A DNA stretch of 64,000 nucleotides from Polytrichum commune. Taxonomy: Eukaryota; Streptophyta; Polytrichopsida; Polytrichales; Polytrichaceae. Position 1 is the stretch's first letter, and every line of letters starts with the position of its first letter. The position numbers and the translations under genes were made by a program. Shown piece after piece: positions 31,014 through 43,200 of the stretch. Location: positions 42,556,758 to 42,620,757 of the forward strand of contig OX485805.1 of assembly GCA_950295325.1 (NCBI GenBank). The letters are read 5' to 3'. The notes below the pieces were generated by a model that made no database searches, was not told the origin of the DNA, and saw only the letters and a list, made by a program, of their open reading frames with translations.

Positions 31014-34000
31014 CTACACATCACTCACTTCGAGAATTTAAGTATCACCTTCACCCTTAAAATACACAATTCACACGAGCCTCATCAAGCTCACGAGTCA
31101 CATTCTAGGAATTATATATGTGTGTGTTTGTGTGTGTGTGTGTGTGAGAGAGAGAGATTTGACACCTTGTTTTATGTATTGTTTTGTGTCGAGAAGAAAA
31201 TCTAGATAAACTCATAAGTGACGTTGATGATCAAAATATAACATATGTCTTTGCAGCGAAGGGCGTTCATGATGTGTATTGGAATTAAAATCTTCAATTT
31301 TATTAAGGTTTCCAGTCAAATCAAAAAGTGCACTTGGAAAATGAGTTGATCTTAGATAGGGTCACTTTTGACATGATTTGCTGATGAAAGTATGTAGCTC
31401 ATATACAAGTTTTTGTGCATGAAGTGGCCCGGTTTGGGCCTCTCCGACACTCGAGGGTTTAAAAAATTCGATAAATAGTTGGAGAGAGAAAATTCTAAAT
31501 TAGAGGTGCTACATCATCATAGGAAACATATAGTAAAAATAAGTAACGATAGATGGGTCTTAAAATGGTTAGCTTTTCTAACTAGCCCACTTCTCCTAGG
31601 ATATAAAACATGATTTAACACAAGATGGTTGGCAAATCCAAAATGAGACGATAGTCACCTCTCATATTTTTGGAGCTCATATGAATTTCTCATTTATTAT
31701 CAAAGTGAAGATTCTTATGCTCAAGAAATGGTCACATAAGTGGCCCCAATCATGTTGACCATTGTGCCTAAAATGATTGACATGTTTTGAGCACATAGTC
31801 CAATCTTTTTTCGACTCGTGTCTTTTCATGTCCATTCTGGAATCCACACCTGACCACAAACCACTCAAGTATACGTGTACGACTAAGATAAAGCAACCGA
31901 ATTAGGCACGTCTACCTCCCTCCCTCTTTCCTAATGTTAGGTTAGATCAAATATTCGATCTAAGAATTGTAAGCTAAGTAACCAAAAATTAGATCTAAGA
32001 ACAAAACCCAACAAGACATGTGTATAAATGAAACAAGACTACATGGTCAAGATTTATCAACCATTCTAGACTCACTAGGCAACGCAATTGGGGGGGGGGG
32101 TGTAGGTATTTGATTAAAGAATCAACACACATGTGCACTCGATAATTGCATTTCTTGGGTCTTCCTTCCCTCATATAATGTGTTCCAATAAGCTCTAGAA
32201 AATTCCAAAACGGTGACTATGTGTTCCAAGGAAAAAGCAAAGATGTACAAGAAGCAATAATATCACCAAGGAAAACAAAGGACATGCAATTGTTAGGTAG
32301 TATAAGAGATACTACACTGACAACCTCAAATCTACAGTGCATCCTTCAATTTAGTTTCAATGGTCATAATCGTCCAGGAGTGACCAATGACCTAAATAGG
32401 CCCATACCATTGTTAGTCTAGTTTAAAGGTGAACACATGGTACCAATAATCAACATCAACAATGGTATCAAAAGACCTCCTTGTAGGTATCAAAATTATA
32501 AAACCAATCAAATATTGATATATGATGGGGTATGTCAAAGTTATTTTTTGGGCCAACACCATTCTAAACCATATTGATTCTAGGACAATTTTGCCTAGAT
32601 ATCAAGATTCTTGTATGGTAAATGGATAGGGGTTCATCTATTTTTAATTTATTTAAAAATATGCATTTAAAAATACATGGAAAATTTTGGGGTGTATTTT
32701 ATATTTTTCTTTAATTATAAATTCACTACTACAGTTAGTCCAAGCTAGTAGGAAGAATATAGGCATGCGCAACTTCGCCAATTGTTCCATAGTATCATAT
32801 AGCATTAATACATTCAAACTCAACAACAATGCCTGAGCCCTGAGCCTTGCCACATGAACTGATGAATTCCGGCATACGGATTTCGCATCGGGGGACAATC
32901 CATACACAATCTTAGATCAATACTTGGGTGGAAAAGAGCTTGAAGATTTGATCTTGGAAGAGGGAAATGTCTTGGACAATGATTGCCATAAAAGACCTCA
33001 CATATTGATGTCTTCGATGATTTTTAATTTTAAAAAATAAAAATGTTTTGAAATATATAAAAATGTATTTTATAATGCTGCCTCTGGCCTCTAGAATTAA
33101 AAATGAAACACTATACATTGACCCGATGGTATCGGGGAGGGGAATGAAGCCGATATAAATTTATTTATTTATTAATAAAACAATGTCAAATACCCATACC
33201 CCTCATTGTCCTTTGCTCTCATAGTATGCTGTTATTTAATATCTATTAAATAACTATAAATGGAACAAGGTCCACACATTTGGTTTATTTTGACAGACAT
33301 CATTGTTGTGTTTTGAACAACAAAAACAGAGTCTTACTGGAATATTCGTCAAGTCTCCAGCACAGAAAACGTTGGGAGAGTTCACCAAGCGCATGTTGGA
33401 ATCCACCTTTAAGCGACCATTATCATCAAGCCAATTACTGAATATTGAACTTTGGATCCATGAGTTACCCAGGCGTTTTCCTACACACCAGAAATGGAGC
33501 TGAGCTTCGATTACTCTCCCTTTTCTCGTCGTGTAGGTGTGCCCATCCTTACTTTCTGGGTCAACCCTGTATCACGAAAAACAAAAAATAAAATAAAACG
33601 AGGAGCTCAATTTTCTGCACAAGTTGCGATTTTTTTGAATTTTGATTTGAAGTCGACAAAATCCCTATCTTTTGTTGTGGTTCACAATTGACCAGGTGAA
33701 GCATTCAACCATGGGAAAAAAAGGCCAGAAGTTGCACCCACCTCCTTCAAATGACTAATACCAAGTGATCAGAAGCAACTGCAACTCAGGTATCAGAACT
33801 ACAACCGTAAGATGTAATTACAAAGAAAGGCACAGGTGTAATGATCATACTTTCAGCACCAACAGATACATTTTGTGTCATTGGAGTGTTTCAAAGAGTC
33901 CAAATATAAAAAATTCAGTATACGTTGATGAATTAATGTGTTTTAACATTTATGGATTCAGATCACTCTAAGTCAATTCATGGAAATTGAGGAGAAAGAC

Positions 34001-37000
34001 GACGATGATCGAACAAAAATTAATGGGTGATTGTAACACTTCAGGATAGGCTATGAAGGAAGTTCTAATGATGAATTGAGGGATGAGTTGACAAAAATTG
34101 AGGTCATGGAATTGAGTGATGATGAAAAGGAACAAGAAGACGGCCCAATTGGGGTGAGCAATTCATGATGAACAGAAGAAAGAAATACGAGTTGACTGGG
34201 AGTTGAGTAAGTAGATGCATACAAGGAAAAATAGGGTGAGAAGCGTTCGCGCATTTGTACCCAAAATTATCAAAGAAGAAAGATAGGGAGCCTAAAGTTG
34301 GGACACCTCGAAAAAGGGAAGTCCGCAGTAAAGCCCCAACATAGGGTAGGCATGCCTAATTTGGTTAGTTATCTTAATTGGACGTCTATATTTGAGTGGC
34401 ATATGGACGTCTATATAGGTGTAGCTCCCAGAACGGATGATAAAAAGACATGTTTGAAAAAGACCGGACTACTTGTTTAAATATGATAACCATTCTAAGC
34501 TCAATAGTCAACATAATTGGGGAGACCTATATGACCATTTAATGAGAATGAAAATCTTCACTTCGATAATGAATACAATATTCATATAAACTCCAGAAAT
34601 TATGAGGAACACAGCTCCAGCCTTGATTTGGATTTGCTAACCAATTTGTACTAATCGCATGTTTCATATCCTACAAGTGGGCTATCACATAAAAATTATT
34701 ATTAAAAAAAAAAAATGAAAACCATTTTAAGACCCATCTAATGGAAGAGGGTGGATCAAATTATATAGAATGTGATGAATCAATTGAAAGAAAATATTTT
34801 GCTAGGGCAGCTACTACTGACTGGAGAGTATTTATTCCAATGCAAGGATGAAAGTATATTCAATTAAGAGGGTTTGTGTACATGGGAGGCTCACGCTTTA
34901 TTGTGGTTTGTATTCCCTTTTTTTCCCACTCAGATCAAAGTTTGGCTTTAGACAGCTTACTTGTCCTCGAAAATAACATCCACCTTTTTCTTTTTAAGCC
35001 ATTTCAGGGTTTTTGCGGATGCTTTCGGGCTCAAAAACTCCACTAACCGACTGCTCGCTGTCACGATTGTCACCTTCATGACCATGCAATAAAACATCAA
35101 ACATCATTTATTACCAGGTGCAGTGAATTCTCATTTATATTGCATTCCAACCAATCTGTGAAAGAATCTAAATTTGAAGAGGAACATGAACATGGAGACA
35201 TGAAGGTTGACATTGACCTTCTTTTGGGGAAAGTCAACAATAATCTCACCCGCCAGCTCCACACCAACTGGACCACCTCCGACAATCAGTAGCTTTGGTG
35301 CTTCCACTAACTTCCTGTTGGCTGCACTCAATATACATGAAAGGATCGATTAAAAACACAAATAAGATGTTCACCACAATGCTCATGTTAAGGCTTAAAA
35401 AAGACCAAGGACTTCAATGTACGACCTATAGACTAGTTTTTCAAATCGTTTTGTTTATAGTATTGATAGATTTGCAACTTTATTTGATACATTTGATTCT
35501 TAGGTCAAGGAGAAAATAAATAATATACTTAATTTGTGACATTGATTATCAGAATATTAAGTATGTCTTTGCATCCAAGGGGCACCCATGCCATGTATTT
35601 GAACCCAAATCCTCAATAACATTAAGGTATTCAGCTGATTTGAAAAGTGCACTTGATAATGAGTTTATTCTGGTCACGTTTACATGATTACCTAAACATA
35701 TAAGTTTGTAGTTCGGATAGGCGTTTTTGTGTAGGTTACAAGATGCAAAGGTTAACATGAGAAGATTAATGATTTTGAGTAATGATATACAAATAAGCTC
35801 AACATTTCACAGAACATTTGGACGTGACGATGACTTCAATCTACCAGAGTTGTTTTGTATTTCCGCATTGTATTATTGAACACATCGGGTATGGATACAA
35901 AGATTTAGAACTTACCTTTCTGGTATTCAATGATTCGGTCCTCACGCCTCACCGGGCCTGTATATGTGCTGCCTGTACAAATGACAAGAAAATCGTATGG
36001 AACTGCGACCCCTGAAGAAGTTATTACTTCCGTCTCAGATGCGTCTGTAGCTTCACTTACTTCAATTCGGGCTTTTGTCAAGTATGCGCTGTGGTTCACA
36101 ACAGAACGTTCTGCCATTTTGGGTTCCACCAAACATCGCAACGCCGCGTAGGGGACCTCAAAATAGTCTTTCCTGAGGCAAACAAATCATCTCAAAATTC
36201 AGGGGAAATTTTAGTCCTGAGCATTTACAACATTTTCAAGCTTATTAGACCACCAATTGGACCATCAAGTTGATATTAGCCTCTACAACGGAGGCCACTG
36301 CACTTGCATTTGGTGAAAGTTTGATACTTGGAGTTGACAAGAGTGCATCCAAATCTTTAAACTATTGAGCACTTGACCAATCTTCAACCTCTCAATAGGT
36401 TGAGCAAGTGTAAAGTGGCCATGCTCAATGTGAAATATTAAGGGGGGGGGGGGGGGGATGGTACTAAACAAAGGAGCACTCAGGACAAGCCAAAAAAATG
36501 ATTGAAATCCTACTGGCTTGGGGACAACAAACAAAATAAGATCTTAAACTCTCAACATTCCTCAGCTATCTCAGTCAGTAGCTTCAGATTTTGACAGAGA
36601 GCTTGTCAAAATGACTGAGAACTTGTCATAGTTGTCATTCTATATGGGATCCATCCAGGCATAAGCCAACTAAGAATCCTAAGCCCGGTAAAATGTTCAA
36701 GCTTCAAGTTGAAAGCCGAAGTGTAAAGTGGATTTGAGCATGCTCTACTTTGAAGAACCCAAACTTACTCTAGTGTATTTTTTATCTAGAACTTTTTGCC
36801 AAATGCAGGACTCTGGACATTGGGCATTCTTGTTTGGAGAATTTGTCTCTCTAAATCCAGTTGCCATCCATTCTGACTCCACTCGATCTAGAATTCACCG
36901 GAAAACCACTTAGAAACAAAAGACACTGAAAAGACATTTGTTAAAAAAAGATTGGAGTATGTGCTCAAAATATGGACACCATTCTTTGTTCAATAATCAA

Positions 37001-37428
37001 CACCCCAAGTGGGAGAGGTCTATGTGATCATTTAAAAAGAAAACGAGAATGTTTGCTTTGACCTCTTCAAACACTCGCATCTTGTGAAACTCCGTTTCTG
37101 AAACTTCGCATGACAATCTGCTTGATTCATCGCAATTGCTAACCAGACAAGACAGTTCCCAATTTGATCCAATGGCCAAAATTGTATGTGGAGTTGGAAG
37201 TGCCCACAACAGGGCCACATCCCTGCCTTACTTAAAATGGGAGCGACAAATTAAAATCGACCAGCATCAAAAGACATGGAAGTATGAGAGAGGGAATTTA
37301 GAGTGTGAGAGGGTTTTTACTTACGGATCGATGAGAGTCACGTCCGCAACGTCTTGCAAATACTTGCTGGTGAGGCTGCCAGCCACTCCACCCCCTACCA
37401 CCACCACCCGCTTTTTTGGTGTGCCCAT
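30744..37428 (-). CDS. AMID/AIFM2 (FSP1)-like FAD NAD(P)H oxidoreductase, 6 exons, complete
   Basis: This is a predicted 358-residue flavoprotein of the AMID/AIFM2 family, which transfers electrons from NAD(P)H to quinone-type acceptors. Exons (minus strand): 37428-37325, 36172-35916, 35321-35218, 35073-34961, 33566-33338, 31013-30744; all junctions are GT-AG and phases agree (1077 nt). Seen: N-terminal FAD-binding VVVVGGGVAGS (residues 8-18); KDYFEVPYA and PYDFLVICTG; the NAD(P)-binding LLIVGGGPVGVELAGE (131-146); FWCVGKRLGNSW; the second FAD motif NVFCAGDLTNIPEIKQGY (C-terminal GD at 263-264); and the family tail PVAIVSLGRRDALAQ...DLFVGKARDELGIKPL. An in-frame TAA lies directly before the ATG, fixing the start. 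Length and motif order are normal. Plant relatives are small FAD/NAD(P)-binding oxidoreductases; the substrate cannot be told here. Confidence 0.9.
31123..31159. repeat. (TG)n(AG)n microsatellite
   Basis: A TG run followed by a GA run in the last AMID-gene intron. It is non-coding. Confidence 0.8.
31549..31916. mobile_element. GGTAGA-family MITE, inverted full-length copy in the last AMID-gene intron
   Basis: The left end AGATGGGTCTTAAAATGGTT and the right end GAATTAGGCACGTCTACC are inverted repeats (GGTAGACGTGCCTAATTC on the complement). It contains ACTAGCCCACTTCTCCTAGG and ATGTTGACCATTGTGCC. At about 368 bp it is one of the most complete copies. Confidence 0.75.
33338..33566 (-). CDS. AMID-like exon 5 (second FAD motif)
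   Basis: The acceptor gatacag completes Lys: VDPESKDGHTYTTRKGRVIE, then FWCVGKRLGNSW and NVFCAGDLTNIP before GTAAGA. CAGD contains the conserved Gly-Asp that contacts FAD. The ~1.4-kb intron upstream holds a GGTAGA-family MITE. Confidence 0.9.
34344..34740. mobile_element. GGTAGA-family MITE in AMID-gene intron 4
   Basis: The left end GGGTAGGCATGCCTAATTTG and the right end ACCATTTTAAGACCCATCTA are inverted. The interior has ATTTGAGTGGCATATGG, CAATAGTCAACATAATTGGG and ACCATTTAATGAGAATGAAA. No clear target-site duplication is visible. Confidence 0.72.
34961..35073 (-). CDS. AMID-like exon 4
   Basis: VTIVTASSRLVEFLSPKASA ... KKKVDVIFED + AA, then GTAAGC. The exon 3/4 join restores the QKKVTIVT strand expected in this family. 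Confidence 0.88.
35218..35321 (-). CDS. AMID-like exon 3 (NAD(P)-binding motif)
   Basis: After gtgcag: ANRKLVEAPKLLIVGGGPVG, VELAGEIIVDFPQKK, then GTCAAT (a weak but GT donor). The GxGxxG-x2-E pattern is the second Rossmann motif. Confidence 0.9.
35916..36172 (-). CDS. AMID-like exon 2
   Basis: It starts after tgcctcag with the third base of Pro35: KDYFEVPYAALRCLVEPKMA, and ends with EDRIIEYQK + G before GTAAGT. It includes ERSVVNHSAYL and the PYDFLVICTG strand. Confidence 0.9.
36930..37060. mobile_element. GGTAGA-family MITE fragment in AMID-gene intron 1
   Basis: Only the middle of the family remains (ATGTGCTCAAAATATGGACA, CAATAATCAACACC, ATGTGATCATTTAAAAAG). Both termini are lost. Confidence 0.5.
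37325..37428 (-). CDS. AMID-like exon 1
   Basis: The ATG at 37428-37426 is preceded by in-frame TAA. It encodes MGTPKKRVVVVGGGVAGSLT...VTLID + CC, then GTAAGT. It carries the FAD dinucleotide-binding glycines. There is no transit peptide before the Rossmann strand, so a cytosolic or membrane-peripheral location is more likely than import. Confidence 0.88.
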
Positions 37429-38570
37429 TTATCACCAGCTCCTACTATTAATTTCAATCTCTCTTTAAGCACACCCAACAAATTAATTGCTTCTTGTTTT
37501 TCTCCAGAAAAATTCACAAAAGTTTTTAACGAAGTTCCTACAAAACCAGTGGTTAGACAGACATCACCAGCCATGATTCACCAGAATCTCTCTAAAGTAT
37601 GTATTTCAGAAATAAGTCATGCAATTTCTTGTTGGCATGGCATGGCTAAAAGACCATCAGGATCTGATATCAGGATTGTGACAATCAGATACTTGGAAGA
37701 AGAAAAAAAACAGAGAAATGTTTCAATATTGAGACCAGAACCTCTAAATTCGACAATCATACTCGGAAAGCAGTAAAATGACAACTATGTTGACAATGAA
37801 GTTTTTTGGGCAAGAAAAGCAGGGGTTCAATTTGCAACATTAAACCCTATCAGCTACAAGTCTGCATGGAAAAGATAAACTCAACTTTTAGGGTATGGTG
37901 TTCGAGACCAACTTACCTTTAGATTTCTTGTCCGGGGCAGTAAATCATCAAATCATTTGAAGGTCTTCAGATCTTTGCAGTTTCCAGACCTAAATTCCTG
38001 GAGATGACATTCTCACTGACACTATTGGGCCTGTGCAATTCAAACCATGTGAAATCCCCACTGAACTCGCACGAGCAACCCTAAAACCCTAAAACATCTA
38101 AATGCTTTTTATCCCTAATGGACTGGCACCATTTCGTGCTCTCTCTGGTCAAATGCGAAAAGGAAACCTGAGAAAAACCAGAACAAGAAAAAATTAGCCT
38201 TCCATTGGCTGATGATGCTTCTGAAAGTGCCCAAAAGGACACAAGAGGTAAATGAGAATGTGGCTATGATGAGAAGCATCCACAAGCACAGCCCTTTGTG
38301 CTTGCACATGATGAACAAAACCCAAACCCCAAAACCTAAAAGAGGTTTGTTGCAGCAAGTTTTGTTGAAAAGAAAAGGTGGATTTTTGGACTGGTGACGG
38401 ATTGGCGGGAAGGGAAGCAAAAGAGACGACCCTTGGCAACACACCTCTCTCCTCAAGTGATGACGTGGCCTCATATGACACTTGGATATTGAGAGACCCT
38501 AGGAGTTTGATGGGTGTCAAAGTATGATGTTCAAATGCTCACCAAAAACGGAATTTGTGAAACTAGATGT
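37429..38570. other. Upstream region of the AMID-like gene
   Basis: There is no confident gene. It must hold the promoter and 5' UTR of the minus-strand AMID-like gene; I could not pick a TATA box with confidence. A plus-strand frame through 37354-37776 overlaps AMID exon 1 and shows no recognisable protein. Confidence 0.45.
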
Positions 38571-39470
38571 AGGTGGAAGATGATGAAGGGTGGTTCTGAA
38601 TTGTATCCATCGTCATCAACACTCAGCACATAACTTGGTTGAAGGAAATCTTGAAAGATGGGAGACTTTCAAGCAACTCAACCTATGCAAGTTTCAAAAG
38701 CTTCATACTAGAAGGACATCATAACAGGCTGGAAATATTTAAACTCCAGGTGGAAGATGGAGGAAACCCATCGTCGTCAACACTCTGCAGATAACTTGCT
38801 AGGAGAGTTTGAAAACTGGCAAGTCAAGACGATGGGAGAATTTCAAGCAACTCTACCAATGCAAGTTGCAAAAGCTTCATAATAGAAAGGAAACAGTGAC
38901 AGAAGCTAAAAATATTTGAAACCCAGGTGGAAGATGAAGGGTGGTCCTGAAAGTAACCCGTCATTGTCGACACTCTGCACATAACCTGCTTGAAAGGAAA
39001 GCTTGAAAGATGGCAAGTCAACATGATGGGAGAATTTCAAGCAACTCTAGGTGTGCAAGTTTCAAAAGCTTCATAATAGAATAGAAACAACGACAGAGGC
39101 TGGAAATATTAAATTCCAGGTGGAAGATGAAGGGTGGTTCTGAAAGAAACCCAGTGTCACCAACACTCTGCACAGAACATGCTTGGATGGCTTGAAAGAT
39201 GGCAGGTCACATGATGGGAAAGGTTCAAGCAACTCTACCTATCCGAGTTTCAAAAGCTTCACTGGTCACATGTGAGAAAGACAGGCTGGAATCATAAACG
39301 CTCAGGTGGAAGATGAAGGGTCCTGAAATAAACCTATCATTGTCCACACTCTGCACATAACATGCTTGAAGGAGCTCGAAAGATGACAAGTCAATATGAT
39401 TGGAAAGTTTCAGGCAACTCTACCTATGCAAGTTTCAAAAGTTTCATAATAGAAGGGGAAACAAGGACAC
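38571..39470. repeat. Tandem array, five ~180-bp units
   Basis: Units begin with AGGTGGAAGATG at 38571, 38748, 38925, 39118 and 39304 (spacing 177, 177, 193, 186). Each contains CACTCTGCACATAAC(T/A)TGC, a GATGGGAGAATTTCAAGCAA-type segment, and CAAGTTTCAAAAGCTTCATA. Divergence is moderate. It lies between the AMID gene (1.1 kb upstream of its start) and the carrier gene (0.7 kb beyond its stop). Confidence 0.85.
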
Positions 39471-40175
39471 TACTGTAATCACACATGGAAACCAAGTTCC
39501 TGGCAAATCAAGCAGGATTTATGCTCTACGATGACAGAATTTTTCATAATCCAGTACTTTGCCTAATTTCATGTTCACAATGCAGCAGAATTTCTCCCAA
39601 TTATGACAGCTGATGGATAACGAGTAATCTTTAAAATTTACAAATTGGGGGCATTGACGACATGAAAAGTTTCACACACACTAAACTTTCACACCTGATC
39701 AGCACCTGCAGATTGTTCCGCTTGGACATGGTCATTTCCGCTAGAAACTTCTCAAATATATTCGTTATGAATAAATGCATTCTAACCAACTACAGGTTTC
39801 TTTGTTACAAAGGCACTGCTCCTGTACGAGCTGAATATACAATCAATACTGGTGGTTAGAATGGTAAAGAGCCCTAAAGTATTATGGAGAAAACAAATGG
39901 CTACAGTAACAGGTGTGCCATTTGTAGCAGAAATCACTTTATTGTCAAACGTCAAAACCCTCGTGGAAATGAATCATCACAACAGTAATCATATAAGCAA
40001 TTGAATCTAGCCTAAAAGCACAATACAACTACTGGAGAAAAATTGATTGGTATCAAAAGAATAAGAGGTTGTCAACCTCTGAGATAAAGGACTGAAGAAT
40101 TTCTATACAAGCGGCCTGACAAGTTTGACTAAATCTGGAAACAAGAGCCCCCATTTTGTTTAGTTCTACAAATTC
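39471..40175. other. Region 3' of the carrier gene
   Basis: There is no coding signal on either strand. It presumably includes the 3' UTR of the minus-strand carrier gene next to 40176; the rest is unassigned. Confidence 0.45.
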
Positions 40176-40254
40176 TCATGTCGGTGAATTGTTGTGTCTT
40201 TGTTGCAAGTCGAAGTTGGTTGCCACACGCTGTGCAATCTCCTCAAAAATAGTC
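40176..40254 (-). CDS. SLC25A38-like exon 8
   Basis: ctacag completes Trp: TIFEEIAQRVATNFDLQQRH-NNSPT, TGA at 40178-40176. AW-T-FEE is the family's C-terminal pattern; the last ~15 residues are lineage-specific. Confidence 0.9.
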
Positions 40255-43200
40255 CTGTAAAGCATGTGCTCCAATTGAGTTAAAAAGTGAACATGATGAA
40301 CATTGAAATAACTTGACAAAATAAAGAGCTTAATAACAAGATGACTTACCATGCAAAAGCCTGTTGTAGGGCTCGTCTTCCTACTCTTGGCAGCACACCT
40401 ACAAATAGTCCTTTAAAGCCATTTACCTGCACAACACCACATCATTACTTCAAATGTTCATCCTGACTATTTTAATTATGAAAACTGACTCCAGACAACA
40501 AATGACAGAAATAGACTACAATACCCAAGAAATTCATCATGTACAGACAGGAAGACAACGAAATGTACACTTGCAAAGCACATGATTTGCTCAAAAGCTC
40601 CACCCATACGAAATTGATGTCACTCTCTGCTGGGATGATAACCTGCTTACCATAACCACTGTTGCAACATTACAATGTACAAAATTCTAAAATTATCAAG
40701 TAAAGATAGACAACCTACACTAATTTTGTAGTAAAAAGCAAACCTTCACTATGTGCTTGACTGTTGACAAAATGCTTGATTCGTGTGTCCGCTCCAACTG
40801 CAACCTTGTCCGCACCTGTACACAAAGTAGGAAATTGTATTGGCTATATCATGCACATTCATGCGTAAAGCACCCAAAGTCCATGCATGTTTACCAATTT
40901 GGAATTGAGACTGATAGCATCATCACCTAAATTGGAATTGATAAAGTAAATGTGGAATTTATAGGATTAAAAAGAGAAGTGCTAACCCACCACATCCGGG
41001 GGATGAGTCAGAAAGGTTGCACATCCTCCAGCCATTGCACCTGCACAACGTAGGGTGAAACCTACCTGGTCAACCTCAAAACTCTAGAAATGACCAAAAA
41101 TATGTAGTAACAACAACAATCTCAATACATCACAAATTTCCAAAGGGTTGTGTATTATATGGTTATTACATTAAAACTAGACCTAGTGGTATATAATGTA
41201 ATGTATCTTATAATATATGCAATATTCTTAAGTAACTAATTGCTTTGTAATAGCATTATGTGGCACAAATTAGAAAAAAAAAATAACACAAGAGTTCCAC
41301 AAGACATACCTGCCAGAAAAGTGGCACCAGCTGTTGAGCTTCCATTGGGCAGATTATCTGGATTAAACCCCAAGATTAAGTGCTGCCAGATAACATATAA
41401 AAACTCTATGGTCCCAACAGTCTAACTTTCTCTCCCAAAAGATATGGAGACTTCCCAGTCCTTAATCACCTGACAAGCTCCATAAGTCACGTTACGTTGT
41501 TGACAATTTGTGCACTAATTTCCATTCCAATACAAATTCGTTTTCCAAGATGATTGAAACATTTTACATTCAGCTGGGAACAGCTTCCGTACCTGCTCAG
41601 ATTGAAAGGTTTAAATAGTGAATGACCTTGTCAACCAGGTGAATCAAAACGAGATTCTCAAAAACATCATGCTCAGTAAGGTATAAAAGTGCATACCTTT
41701 GAGAAAACACTGCATCTGGTTGTACAGCAAAAGATAGAGGCCAGAGTAGGGTGCATCCCGCACAAGTGTTGGTAGCAAGCCACTGTAAAGCCCTGCCACC
41801 ATAATATACAGGTAAATAAATCCTATTACTCCTTCCAAATACTCAAAACTCTACAAGAAGCTTAGCAGCTAAGCAGGTTCTGAGTAGAATTAACTGACTG
41901 AAGCCATTAAGGTTATCCTCTAACTCAATGGGACTTTGCTTGTCCTATGGTGGTTTTGCATACAACATCAATAACTTATTTCCACTTCTGGTGCATGCTC
42001 AGAGGTAGAATTTGAAATTGAACAAAGACCAACCTATTTCCGTCCATTGAGGGCCAAACTCACTTTAGCACCCTAAACTTACCGAACATGAAAGGTGTTA
42101 ACGTATGCAAAACAACCAGCTCCCAACCACAAGCCATGTTTGAATTGATAACTCTATTTTACATGCATTTTTCATGTAAATGAAAGACAATGAGTTTCAA
42201 AGCCAAAAGCCCTTTCATCAGTAACATCAAGGACAAAACCCAACACATCAAACTTGCCCGCGGGTGAGGTCAAATTTCACTTACCGGGAATGCCTTCCTT
42301 GTAGGCGATCGTTTGGACAGCATGGAATGTGTTGCGATAGTAAAGACCCGAGGCTGCTGCATACTGCACCCCCACCCTGACACCCGCTTGTCACCATCAA
42401 GCAGGAAGCAAGGCCTGAAATTCAAATATACTCATAGCGTGAGTGCTATAGATTTCAACTCCAAGCTAAAACTCTCTCTCTCTCTCAATTGATGCAACAT
42501 TGCACAAATTTTCGTAAGAGGTTTGGCAGATCCAAAATGTTCCAACATCTACTAATCTGTTGAGAAAAAACTCACCTCCAAAGCAGGAAGCAAGCAAGGC
42601 CTGAAATCCAGTAACACTCTTACACTAGTGTTATGGATTCCTATTTCCAAGCAGACCTCTCTCTCACTCAGTGTAACACTGTGCACAAGTCTTACAAGAT
42701 TTGGCATATTCAAAATGTACCAACACTACCCAAAGCAGGAGGCAAAGGCCTGAATCCAAGATTCGCTCAAGCATAAGCCCTATGAATTCATTGATCCCAA
42801 GCTAAATTCCCTCTCACTGGATGCAACATTGCAATTTCTCTCACTCGATGCAACGTTGCGCATGATTTGTAAGAGATTTCACATGTTCAGAATGTTGCAA
42901 CACCTACTAACTCACCTCCAAAGCCAGAAGCAAAAGCAGGAAGCAAGCCAGACCTATAATCCAAGACTCACTCATGGCATGAGTGTCATGGATTCATTCC
43001 TCACAAGCTAACCTCTCTCTCAACCAATGCAACATTGCACATATGTCGTAAGGGATTTCTCTTGTTCAGAATGTTGCAATACCTATAATCCCACAAGAAA
43101 AGCTGGAAGCAATCAAGGCCTGAAATCCAAGATTCACTCATACATGAGTGCTATGGATTTGTTCCTCCCAAGCTAAACTCTTTCTCTCTCTCTCTCTCAC

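Noticed and set aside
37354..37776. 140-codon plus-strand frame overlapping AMID exon 1
   Set aside because: No recognisable domain; the minus strand there encodes a clear FAD-binding start with an upstream stop codon.
38571..39470. Possible CRISPR array
   Set aside because: Whole ~180-bp units are repeated, not short repeats with unique spacers, and the context is a eukaryotic nuclear genome.
41310..41372. Internal ggcag acceptor for carrier exon 4
   Set aside because: It breaks phase with exon 3 and leads to an immediate stop; the acceptor before 41405 keeps the frame.
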